From Candidatus Dojkabacteria bacterium (GTDB taxonomy: Bacteria; Patescibacteriota; Dojkabacteria; B142; OLB20), in assembly GCA_020429485.1 (NCBI GenBank), contig JAGQLK010000060.1, positions 1-6,937 on the forward strand: a stretch of 6,937 nt of DNA, in the 5' to 3' direction. Under the pieces are notes generated by a model, which was not told the DNA's origin, made no database searches, and worked only from the letters and a program-made list of their open reading frames with translations. Positions 1-5,581 of this stretch are shown here, one piece after another. The position numbers and the translations under genes are program-made. How positions within the stretch are numbered: position 1 is the stretch's first letter; each line of letters opens with the position of its first letter.

Positions 1-751
1 GCCAGTTCCAATTTACCGGAAAAGTTCCTATCCGTTCTGAGTAGGTGTGGAAGGTGATAGTGTATATATTGCTATCCTGTAATTCATCAGTTCCTTCATT
101 CACACTTACTTTTGGGATTCCGTTGAAACCACAAATGAACTGAGTTATGACTAGTCCGTTGCAATTTCCATCATCAGTCCAGAAATGAACACCGTTGGGA
201 AAGCCATCATAGTCCTCAAGCGTTGCTGCAAAGGAAAAATAACTTGCATCACCTCGTTGTGAGAGTGTGAGTACATGTGTTGTTGTTATTCCAACCTCTG
301 ATTTGTAAGGGTTTTCGGCTAAGACTTCGACTAGCTCAGGTTCTGGTCCAACTGTCATGGTAATTGTTGTAGCATACTGCCATCCAGATGCATAAACTGC
401 TTCTGCCTGTGCACGGACTTCATATGGACCATTTGCCCAACTTGGAATCTCAATTTGAAAAGATGTTGAAGTGCTTGAAATGATTTGTGACCAAGTCTCA
501 ATAATGATATTTCCTCTATGCCAACCGTAATGAAAGTGGACAGGAAATGAAGCATCTTGATTCACATCAACTTGATAAGTCACAACTTGGCCTGGTGTGC
601 CTTGGGTTGGACCTGAGAGATAGACGTATGTCACTGGCTGCCCATCTGCGGATACTGTCTTAGTCTTGCTTAGGGAGAATATCAGAGTCCCTAATGTCAG
701 CAAAGCTAAGGTTATGGTCAAAAGTAATGTCGCTGCTTTTTTTGTAAGCAT
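1..751 (-). CDS. Secreted Ig-like-domain protein, N-terminal part (runs off left edge)
   Basis: An open frame of 250 codons starts at the ATG at 749-751 and is still open at base 1, so the C-terminus is missing. Residues 1-35 form a signal peptide: a lysine pair (K4, K5), a leucine/threonine-rich hydrophobic core at about 6-26, and a probable signal peptidase I site after VSA at 35. Residues about 40-138 are rich in beta-type, Thr/Val/Gly/Tyr segments and look like an Ig- or PKD-like domain (YVYLSGPTQGTPGQVVTYQV). Residues 139-250 form a second beta-rich region with two cysteines (in DGNCNG and FICGF) that could form a disulfide. I recognise no enzyme motif, so the function is unknown; a surface or exported binding protein is the most natural guess. 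The start is well fixed by a GGAGGTG ribosome binding site four bases upstream. Base composition is higher in G+C than in the other genes (28 of the first 60 bases, against 17 of 60 at 2521-2580 in rodZ). Confidence 0.8.
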   Translation of the reverse strand, partial: MLTKKAATLLLTITLALLTLGTLIFSLSKTKTVSADGQPVTYVYLSGPTQGTPGQVVTYQVDVNQDASFPVHFHYGWHRGNIIIETWSQIISSTSTSFQIEIPSWANGPYEVRAQAEAVYASGWQYATTITMTVGPEPELVEVLAENPYKSEVGITTTHVLTLSQRGDASYFSFAATLEDYDGFPNGVHFWTDDGNCNGLVITQFICGFNGIPKVSVNEGTDELQDSNIYTITFHTYSERIGTFPVNWNW

Positions 752-755
752 CTTT

Positions 756-762
756 CACCTCC
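756..762 (-). promoter_or_regulatory. Ribosome binding site of the secreted-protein gene
   Basis: The minus strand reads GGAGGTG, then AAAG, then ATG. It is a near-perfect Shine-Dalgarno and decides the start at 751. No other gene in the window has one. Confidence 0.85.
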
Positions 763-788
763 ACATCATTTTTCTCACTAGAATAAAT

Positions 789-817
789 AATGTAGATAGC
801 TGGCCTGTTGATTTCAA
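789..817 (-). promoter_or_regulatory. Candidate sigma-70-type promoter of the secreted-protein gene
   Basis: On the minus strand a TTGAAA (812-817) and a TACATT (789-794) are separated by exactly 17 bases. The predicted transcription start is near 782, leaving a leader of about 30 bases that contains the Shine-Dalgarno. This is a match by eye to the consensus (5/6 and 4/6), not a tested promoter. Confidence 0.45.
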
Positions 818-834
818 TAAGTGATCAACTACCA

Positions 835-881
835 GAGTTCTTGCCTAGGGCAAGGGTGAACACCAGTTGTGTCATGAACTC
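835..881. repeat. Small stem-loop cluster upstream of the secreted-protein promoter
   Basis: A perfect 6-bp hairpin with a 3-base loop lies at 840-854 (CTTGCC, TAG, GGCAAG). It is nearly enclosed by a second possible pairing, GAGTTC (835-840) with GAACTC (876-881). The two stems share one base, and GAAC at 858-861 could also pair with GTTC at 837-840, so alternative folds are possible. It lies upstream of the predicted start of the secreted gene, so it is more likely an operator, a terminator remnant or a repeat than part of that gene's leader. There is no T-run to support a terminator. Confidence 0.35.
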
Positions 882-943
882 CAATCCAGTCCGATTGCAA
901 TACTGCAAAGGCTGGTTATAGAAATAATACTGGGTTTTACTCT

Positions 944-1076
944 TTCAGATACCCTTTTTACTCTTACTTAAGTCTTTACTAAAGTCTTCCGGACTTGATC
1001 CGTGATCTAACTTTAATTTCGCTAGATCCTGAAACAAGTTCAGGATGACCTAGCAAGAGCAAAAAGGATATCTGAA
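944..1076. mobile_element. MITE-like or REP-type palindromic element with 22-bp terminal inverted repeats
   Basis: The arms at 944-965 and 1055-1076 are inverted copies matching at 20 of 22 positions; three more pairs follow outward (941-943 with 1078-1080) if one base is bulged. Inside lie a hairpin at 990-1002 (CGGA, CTTGA, TCCG) and a larger one at 1021-1054, with outer stem GCTAG/CTAGC and inner stem TCCTGAA/TTCAGGA around ACAAG. From memory, the inner palindromes resemble intergenic repeats seen in many copies in diverse bacteria (CCTGAACTTGTTTCAGGA type). There is no coding potential and no clear target-site duplication. A small non-autonomous mobile element or a REP cluster fits best; a structured RNA is the alternative. 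Confidence 0.5.
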
Positions 1077-1235
1077 TAGATACTATTCTACCTCTTCGGT
1101 TGTAAAGATCGTTGCTCAAAGGAGCATTAGTAATTAATCTTATCTGATATAACTACTATATCTCTAAACTGATTGCGATTATAAATAGTCAAATAAAAAT
1201 TAATAAAGTAATTAGAGAAAAAGCCTACTTATTAG

Positions 1236-1241
1236 TATAAT
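1236..1241 (+). promoter_or_regulatory. -10 element of yidD, implying a leaderless transcript
   Basis: A perfect TATAAT ends six bases before the yidD ATG at 1248. A transcription start at the usual distance would fall on or next to the A of the ATG, so the mRNA would have essentially no leader. No good -35 hexamer is present near 1212-1218. The GGG at 1243-1245 is too close to the ATG to work as a Shine-Dalgarno. Confidence 0.55.
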
Positions 1242-1247
1242 TGGGAT

Positions 1248-1550
1248 ATGAAACACGTTTTACAGATTCCAAAAAGAATAGGTATGGGTATGATAAGGGT
1301 TTATCAAAAGACCTTATCTACAGATCATAGTTTTTGGGCGCAACCGGAGAAAGTTCGAGTTTGTATTCATTATCCTAGCTGTTCACAATATACATATGAA
1401 GCAATAGATAAGCATGGATTAGTGAAGGGAAGTATAATGGGTGGAGCAAGAATTATGAGATGTAATGGGTTAAATCCTGGTGGATATGATCCTGTTCCTG
1501 ATAAATTCTCAATAAGGAGTAACTACAAAGACCCTAATAGTGACGAATAA
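1248..1550 (+). CDS. yidD: YidD family membrane protein insertion efficiency factor
   Basis: This small protein of 100 residues belongs to the YidD (DUF37/haemolytic) family, which sits on the inner face of the membrane and helps YidC/Sec insert membrane proteins. The family signature is clear: an N-terminal amphipathic helix (IRVYQKTLS, 16-24), the cysteine motif C39-IHYPS-C45-SQYTYEAI, the KHGLVKGS helix (55-62), then R71-C72 and PGGYDPVP at 77-84. Compared with typical members, a few extra residues (about 25-37) replace the usual short SP-LP-P stretch before the first cysteine, and a hydrophilic tail of 16 residues follows the last motif. In many bacteria yidD lies between rnpA and yidC; here it stands alone and is transcribed against its neighbour. 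Its last 17 bases overlap the 3' end of the lexA-like gene. The start is supported by the TATAAT directly upstream. Confidence 0.93.
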   Translation: MKHVLQIPKRIGMGMIRVYQKTLSTDHSFWAQPEKVRVCIHYPSCSQYTYEAIDKHGLVKGSIMGGARIMRCNGLNPGGYDPVPDKFSIRSNYKDPNSDE

Positions 1551-2148
1551 GTCCAACTACTCTTCCTTGTAGACTAAAGCTTCTATAGCTTTTTATTTTT
1601 ATTTTAGTATTTGCAGGCTTAAAAACAGTTCTGTTATTTTCTTTGATTACTTTTCCTAAAGTAATTCTATCTCCAACAATTTTAGCGATAATGAGCGACT
1701 TTGCTTTAATGGTTTTGCCTTGATGCTCAACTGCGATTACGGTATCTCCTTCGAACAAGCCAAATTCCTCCATGTTTTTATTTGCCACAATTACAGCATA
1801 ATGTTTCCCTGACTTGGCTAGCATACTCTTGTGAACAAGAATATTTTTTGAGGGTCTAATTTTTTTAAGCTGATCCTTACTATTAATTGCTCCTAGAATA
1901 GGCAGTTCAGTGAACTCTGATTTACCAGCGTCTGGTTCTATAGTCCTGATACTTCGTGCCTGGTTTATTTCTTTATGAATATATCCTTTCTCCTGTAAGT
2001 TTTGAATATGTTCATGAACAGTTGAAATCGCTGACAGTCTAAAATGTTTTTTGATATCTTGAAGAGAAGGAGAATATCCCTTAAGTTCATTGAATACCTT
2101 TATGTACTCTAAAATTTCTTTCTGTCTCTTGGTTAATGGTGGAAACAT
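1534..2148 (-). CDS. lexA: LexA-like repressor with a degenerate self-cleavage domain
   Basis: At 204 residues it has the usual length of LexA. Residues 1-65 are the winged-helix DNA-binding domain (LTKRQKEILEYI at 5-16, GYSPSLQDI at 24-32, STVHEHIQNLQEKGYI at 42-57). Residues about 82-204 align with the S24 peptidase-like domain, from LPILGAI to the terminal GRVVGLIRHY. By ungapped comparison with E. coli LexA, the Ala-Gly scissile bond is replaced by Ser90-Lys91, and the catalytic serine of the G-x-S-M motif is Asn125 (ANKNM). The catalytic lysine falls at Gly165 (ITLGK), with Lys166 next to it. The fold and dimer interface look preserved (GLFEGDTVIAV). It should therefore bind DNA as a dimer but not cleave itself with RecA, which makes it a constitutive or differently controlled repressor. 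No Shine-Dalgarno precedes the ATG; the start is chosen by the family N-terminus and the promoter upstream. Confidence 0.88.
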   Translation of the reverse strand: MFPPLTKRQKEILEYIKVFNELKGYSPSLQDIKKHFRLSAISTVHEHIQNLQEKGYIHKEINQARSIRTIEPDAGKSEFTELPILGAINSKDQLKKIRPSKNILVHKSMLAKSGKHYAVIVANKNMEEFGLFEGDTVIAVEHQGKTIKAKSLIIAKIVGDRITLGKVIKENNRTVFKPANTKIKIKSYRSFSLQGRVVGLIRHY

Positions 2149-2162
2149 AGTACTAGTTAACT
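2149..2162 (-). promoter_or_regulatory. Candidate operator abutting the lexA-like start codon
   Basis: The bases immediately before the start codon hold overlapping palindromes: TAGTACTA and ACTAGT on one side and AGTTAACT on the other. Read as one 14-mer (AGTACTAGTTAACT on the plus strand) it has AGT/ACT symmetry and resembles the cyanobacterial LexA box pattern AGTACWNWTGTACT at about 11 of 14 positions. It overlaps the predicted transcription start, where an autorepressor would bind. The identification is inference only. Confidence 0.3.
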
Positions 2163-2169
2163 TATAAAT

Positions 2170-2198
2170 ATTATAGCCGAATCAACTCCGAAAATCTA
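2170..2198 (-). promoter_or_regulatory. Candidate promoter of the lexA-like gene
   Basis: A perfect TATAAT lies at 2170-2175 on the minus strand. A weak -35 (TAGATT, 2193-2198) is 17 bases upstream. The predicted start near 2163 leaves a leader of only about 14 bases with no Shine-Dalgarno. It suggests that lexA is transcribed separately from rodZ, whose stop codon is just beyond at 2205. Confidence 0.45.
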
Positions 2199-2204
2199 GT
2201 GTTT

Positions 2205-3191
2205 CTATTGTTTAACAACTTGGCCATTAATTAGTTCCCAAGTATTAGTCAATGAGCCTTCAACTGTCTGATCGGTTTCATTTATTATTATTTTTACAGC
2301 ATCGGGTCTAGGTGTAGTAATTTCAAGTTTTGAAAGTGCACTCAATTCTAATATCTCACCGACTGGTAGCACATTTGCGGTTGTAATTTCTCCATCAATC
2401 TTTACTTCTACGTATGCTTCCCTATCAACAATTTCTACCAAGATATTCATTGCAGAAGTTACTTGAGTAGGTGTTATTGTTGTAGTTATATCTTCATCAG
2501 TTCCTGTAAGGTTACCTTCTTTAATTATCTTGAGTGAAATTTCAGATACTTTACCAAATTGACTTTCTGCTACAAGAGTAAATGTATTAAGCCCATCATC
2601 CAGATTAAAATCTTTAATAAATTGTTCAAAGTTATTGGTTTCGAATTGCTGACCATTAATTGTAAGTTCTGATCCTACTTCAATATTACCTATAATTCTG
2701 ATGCTGTCTTCTGAAGTTTCGAATACACCTTCCTCACCGTTATTTAACTCTATAGGTGCGCTTATGCTAAGTTCTGGCTCTTGAAGGATACTATTAATAT
2801 TTGTACCTATATAAATAACTGTAAGGATTATTGCGGAAACAATAAGCCCTAAAATAACCTTACCTGGTGTAAGGTCTAAATTCACTAATGCTTTAGTAGC
2901 TTTGTTGGAGTTATCTATTGTAGGTTCTTTCTGTTGGTATTCTCTTTCTCTTCGGTACATTGCTAGTGCACGTTTTTGATTTACATCCAAGAATTTAGCG
3001 TAATTCTTAAGAAATCCCTTTAAATATACTTCAGATGGGAAAGAACTATAGTCGCCATTTTCTAGAGCCTGTAAGTACTTTGCGCGAATTTTAGTAATTC
3101 GAGCTACATCTTCAATACTCAATCCACGGTCTTTGCGACGATCTTTTAGTAGGTTACCAATTGTTCTTAGCTCAAATGCAGTCTTAATCAT
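2205..3191 (-). CDS. rodZ: RodZ-like membrane protein with cytoplasmic HTH and extracytoplasmic Ig-like domain
   Basis: Residues 8-75 form the RodZ-type helix-turn-helix (IGNLLKDRRKDRGLSIEDVA, then KYLQALENGDY and VYLKGFLKNYAKFLDV), which in RodZ contacts MreB and links the cell-shape machinery to the membrane. A basic juxtamembrane stretch (RREREYQQK, 80-88) leads to a single membrane helix at about 112-130 (VILGLIVSAIILTVIYIG). The outside part has two modules. Residues about 142-224 look like a bacterial Ig-like (glucodextranase-B type) domain with the pattern G-x-x-x-x-x-x-x-x-I-N-G and DGLNTFTLVA. Residues about 247-312 match the C-terminal DUF4115 region of RodZ (ILVEIVDREAYVEVKIDG). 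The extra Ig-like module is not in E. coli RodZ. A purely regulatory transmembrane HTH protein is the alternative reading, since no mreB lies nearby. No Shine-Dalgarno precedes the ATG. Confidence 0.82.
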   Translation of the reverse strand: MIKTAFELRTIGNLLKDRRKDRGLSIEDVARITKIRAKYLQALENGDYSSFPSEVYLKGFLKNYAKFLDVNQKRALAMYRREREYQQKEPTIDNSNKATKALVNLDLTPGKVILGLIVSAIILTVIYIGTNINSILQEPELSISAPIELNNGEEGVFETSEDSIRIIGNIEVGSELTINGQQFETNNFEQFIKDFNLDDGLNTFTLVAESQFGKVSEISLKIIKEGNLTGTDEDITTTITPTQVTSAMNILVEIVDREAYVEVKIDGEITTANVLPVGEILELSALSKLEITTPRPDAVKIIINETDQTVEGSLTNTWELINGQVVKQ

Positions 3192-3196
3192 AAGTT

Positions 3197-3226
3197 AGGA
3201 TATTTTCTGGAAGTAAAATGATGCAA
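3197..3226 (-). promoter_or_regulatory. Candidate leaderless promoter of rodZ
   Basis: On the minus strand TTGCAT (3221-3226) and TATCCT (3197-3202) are 18 bases apart, and the -10 ends five bases before the ATG, so transcription would begin at or inside the start codon. The match is moderate (4/6 each) and it competes with the promoter at 3240-3267. Confidence 0.25.
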
Positions 3227-3239
3227 TACTGAGTAGTAA

Positions 3240-3267
3240 ATCTTAACATAGAAGTTTTGGATTTCAA
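3240..3267 (-). promoter_or_regulatory. Candidate promoter upstream of rodZ
   Basis: On the minus strand TTGAAA (3262-3267) and TAAGAT (3240-3245) are 16 bases apart. Transcription from here would give a leader of about 40 bases. It is the better consensus match of the two rodZ candidates. Confidence 0.4.
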
Positions 3268-3340
3268 AAGATTTCAGGCTTAATCAAGAATTTAGAGAAA
3301 GTTAAATTTAAAAGTGTAATATTTTTAAAGTTCGCCAGAA

Positions 3341-3376
3341 TTATATATTGCATGTAGGAGTACATGTAACATATAG
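3341..3376. ncRNA. 16-bp stem-loop with GGAG/CTCC tetraloop (unknown function)
   Basis: The arms 3341-3356 and 3361-3376 pair through 13 Watson-Crick pairs, two G-T pairs and one A-C mismatch around a four-base loop at 3357-3360. The loop reads GGAG on the plus strand and CTCC on the minus strand. The inner six pairs (CATGTA/TACATG) are perfect. It has no following T-run on either strand, so a simple terminator is unlikely. It lies three bases from the larger hairpin at 3380-3462. Whether it is transcribed is not visible from sequence, so the ncRNA label is tentative. Confidence 0.4.
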
Positions 3377-3379
3377 AGC

Positions 3380-3462
3380 CATATACAGGGCGGTGATTTA
3401 CATTAAACTGCGTTATCCATTTGGAGCAGTGGTTAATAGCAGGTAAGTCCCGCCCTGTTATG
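3380..3462. ncRNA. Long rod-shaped hairpin of about 83 nt (unknown class)
   Basis: Nested arms pair in order. CATA plus ACAGGGCGG (3380-3393, one base bulged at 3384) pairs with 3450-3462, TTAC (3398-3401) with GTAA (3443-3446), and ATTAA (3402-3406) with TTAAT (3433-3437). ACTGC (3407-3411) pairs with GCAGT (3426-3430), and TCC (3416-3418) with GGA (3423-3425). The GC-rich base and alternating bulges give a continuous rod with about 30 pairs. It lies just after the stop codon of the FecR-like gene and upstream of rodZ. It has no tRNA features and no T-run on either strand. A transcript-end processing or regulatory RNA, or a palindromic repeat, is possible. Confidence 0.45.
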
Positions 3463-3479
3463 TATTTAGATATTAACTG

Positions 3480-4976
3480 TTAAAGAAGAATAGAAGGTAC
3501 TTGAATAGTAACCTCATTACTAGTAATTCCGCAGCTCTGGGTTCCACCTTGTACTACTTTTTCACAAACTCTCACATCATATGTGACACCACCTAATAGG
3601 TTAATAATATTATATGATAGTCCGGTTACAGGTAAGTTATTTAATGCAGGGTAGAGGAGTGGATTTCCAGATGTAACTTCGTACATTACAATAAATTCAT
3701 CCGAGTTATCAAAACCCTGATTATTACTCCAATCCAGGCTGATTAATAGAAGACCAGTATTTGCCTGTAAAGTAATGTACCTGTTATCAGGAGTTGGCGT
3801 TGGTTGGGAAGGGGAGTTTGTTGGTGTGGGTGTATTATTCCCCCCTGAATTATTTGAGGCATTAGATTCAGCTTCACTTCCTGTTGAGTTATTGAGGCCC
3901 TCAAGAGTTCTAGTAATAAATAGTACTTGTTCAGTACTATTGCCTAACTGATCAATAGTCTCGATAGTAATTTCATTTATTCCTTCGATTAGATTTATAT
4001 CTATAGAAAACGTCCCATCTGAGTTTGTAACTTCGATACCATTTATAATTATTTTGGCATGTACATCACAACTTCCAGTTAGTGTTAACTGCTCTTGATC
4101 TGTGAATGAGTTGTTAGTTAGGTCAATTATTGTTTCTTCTTCTAGGTTGAGAACAGGAATTATGTCCGCATCTTTCTCAAAGTTCCATTGAACAAATGAG
4201 TCTGATAATAATTCGTCTAGATTAAATTTTTCAAGTGTATAGCTATTACCTGTATCAGTCTTAGTAAACTTATATCCAGATGTAACAATGCTTTCTGTCT
4301 GGCCATCAGTTGCTTTTAAGCTTCCTTCAAAGACATAGATTCCTTGCTCATCATATAGATTTCTCATTAGATACCTGGCGCTACCTTGATAGGATACGTT
4401 GTCCAGGGTAACTACTAGTTTAGTATCCGCTATTGAATATATGCTACCTTTCAAGCCACTTATTTGTTGTTCTGACTCTGATACATCAACAACTTTAAGC
4501 TCGGACAGAGAGTCAAGCCGGATAATACTTCCTGTATCTGAATCTAGACCTGCATATGAATCTGCTGTTGTGTTAAATAATGCACCTGGGATTATCCGAT
4601 CACCAACCTCTGCCTCTTCCCAACCATTTCCAATATCCCAGCCAGCCGTACCATCTATCTCTGTAACAACTAGTGACTTATTGGCCACAGCTAAGTTAGC
4701 TGAATTAGATGAACTGTTTCTAAAGTTAGGATTGAATAGAAATAATAGAACAAGTCCAATAACAAATAATCCAACTGTAGCTAGTGCAGGTACTTTAGTA
4801 AAAAGACTAAAGAAAGTAGGCTTCTTTTCTGTGAAATTTAAATAACCTTCCACAACCTGTTGCTCTATTTCATTTTGGAATTTTTGAGCCATTGCTTGAA
4901 CTTCTGTATTCGGAGCCTCTGTGTCTCTGAAAAAATCCTCGATTTTACTTGTTTTAGTTTGTTTTTGGCTTTGCAT
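3480..4976 (-). CDS. FecR-like membrane protein, probable regulator of the adjacent sigma factor
   Basis: The protein has 498 residues and the architecture of a transmembrane signalling protein. Residues 1-62 are cytoplasmic, charged and likely helical. A membrane helix spans about 63-81 (VGLFVIGLVLLFLF). Residues about 99-235 match a FecR domain: V-x-x-IDGTAGW, then GDRIIPGALFNTTADSYAGL, then a second half with LKGSIYSI and YVFEGSLKA. Residues about 285-356 are an Ig-like module (LTLTGSCDVHAKIIINGIEV, then EGINEITIETIDQLGNS). Residues 358-398 are a Asn/Ser/Thr/Pro-rich linker with PTPTPT-type repeats, and about 400-494 form a fibronectin type III-like domain ending at the cell surface. It follows the ECF sigma gene by 17 bp, the classic sigma/anti-sigma order, so the short cytoplasmic tail is the probable sigma-binding part. 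It lacks the DUF4880 domain of classic FecR, so anti-sigma activity is inferred from context. No Shine-Dalgarno is visible. Confidence 0.75.
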   Translation of the reverse strand: MQSQKQTKTSKIEDFFRDTEAPNTEVQAMAQKFQNEIEQQVVEGYLNFTEKKPTFFSLFTKVPALATVGLFVIGLVLLFLFNPNFRNSSSNSANLAVANKSLVVTEIDGTAGWDIGNGWEEAEVGDRIIPGALFNTTADSYAGLDSDTGSIIRLDSLSELKVVDVSESEQQISGLKGSIYSIADTKLVVTLDNVSYQGSARYLMRNLYDEQGIYVFEGSLKATDGQTESIVTSGYKFTKTDTGNSYTLEKFNLDELLSDSFVQWNFEKDADIIPVLNLEEETIIDLTNNSFTDQEQLTLTGSCDVHAKIIINGIEVTNSDGTFSIDINLIEGINEITIETIDQLGNSTEQVLFITRTLEGLNNSTGSEAESNASNNSGGNNTPTPTNSPSQPTPTPDNRYITLQANTGLLLISLDWSNNQGFDNSDEFIVMYEVTSGNPLLYPALNNLPVTGLSYNIINLLGGVTYDVRVCEKVVQGGTQSCGITSNEVTIQVPSILL

Positions 4977-4993
4977 ATATAAGTAATACTTTT

Positions 4994-5560
4994 TTATACA
5001 TTATAAATTTCACTTTCTGGATACAATTTCATGTATTTCTTTTTGAAAGATTTCAGAGCTCTATGTAGAACTACAGCTACATGAGAAACTTCAATTCCTA
5101 ATGATTCTGCAATCTCACTATTACTCAGATCAGTATAGAACTTGAGATTAATAATCTGTTGATAGCGAGGTTTAAGTTGACTGAGTACATTCTGAGTTCT
5201 CGTACGCTTCTCTAATTTAGCAATATCTTTAGTGTAGTCGATATTCTCTGCATGATTTGACTCATTTATGTTATATGCTTTTCTTTCGTTCTTTTTATAG
5301 AAATCGTAAATCTTGTTATTTGCGATTTTATACAACAATGATCCAAGTCGTAACCCTCTCTCAATATCAAAATTCTTGATATTCTCAATAGAGGCTAGAA
5401 ATACTTGTGCTGTAATATCTTTCGCTTCATCTGGAGTAGGGACTCTGTTATATACGTATGCAAATATTTTCGGATAATAGATCTGATAAAGCCCCCTAAA
5501 TGCACCTATATCGTCTTTTGCTTGTTGTATTAATTCTAATTCGTCCTGTAAGTTCATCAC
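4994..5560 (-). CDS. ECF-type RNA polymerase sigma factor
   Basis: The protein has 188 residues, the usual size of an extracytoplasmic-function sigma factor. Sigma region 2 spans about 20-92 (AFRGLYQIYYPKIFAYVYNR, then DEAKDITAQVFLASI and the DNA-melting/-10 recognition helix LLYKIANNKIYDFYKK). A variable charged linker runs to about 120. Region 4 spans about 122-174 with the helix-turn-helix (LKPRYQQIINLKFYTDLSNS, then EIAESLGIEVSHVAVVLHRALK). It directs RNA polymerase to a set of promoters that cannot be identified here. The gene is 21 bp after the acyltransferase fusion and 17 bp before the FecR-like gene, which suggests co-transcription and control by that protein. The first codon could be GTG (5558-5560) or the adjacent ATG (5555-5557); neither has a Shine-Dalgarno, and ATG is at least as likely. 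Confidence 0.92.
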   Translation of the reverse strand: MMNLQDELELIQQAKDDIGAFRGLYQIYYPKIFAYVYNRVPTPDEAKDITAQVFLASIENIKNFDIERGLRLGSLLYKIANNKIYDFYKKNERKAYNINESNHAENIDYTKDIAKLEKRTRTQNVLSQLKPRYQQIINLKFYTDLSNSEIAESLGIEVSHVAVVLHRALKSFKKKYMKLYPESEIYNV

Positions 5561-5581
5561 ATATAGAGCAGTGAATGCTAA

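Larger units (their letters stand above)
752..1247. other. Intergenic region of 496 bp with no gene
   Basis: I see no protein-coding frame with a convincing start or family signature, and no tRNA or rRNA. The stretch holds the promoter and ribosome binding site of the leftward secreted gene, the hairpins near 840, the inverted-repeat element at 944-1076, a further 5-bp hairpin at 1113-1126 (TGCTC, AAAG, GAGCA), and an AT-rich tract leading into the yidD promoter. Confidence 0.6.

Noticed and set aside
355..555. 66-codon minus-strand frame
   Set aside because: It lies in another frame inside the secreted-protein gene, which has a signal peptide and ribosome binding site; the short product has no recognisable features.
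3380..3462. tRNA, SRP RNA or integron attC site
   Set aside because: There is no T-loop sequence, no CCA end or anticodon arm, no SRP tetraloop motif, and no GTTRRRY/RYYYAAC core sites at the stem ends.
3380..3462. Rho-independent terminator of the sigma operon
   Set aside because: No T-run follows the GC-rich stem on either strand.
4399..4845. 148-codon plus-strand frame
   Set aside because: It is antisense to the N-terminal half of the FecR-like gene, has a serine-rich shadow composition and no start signal or family signature.
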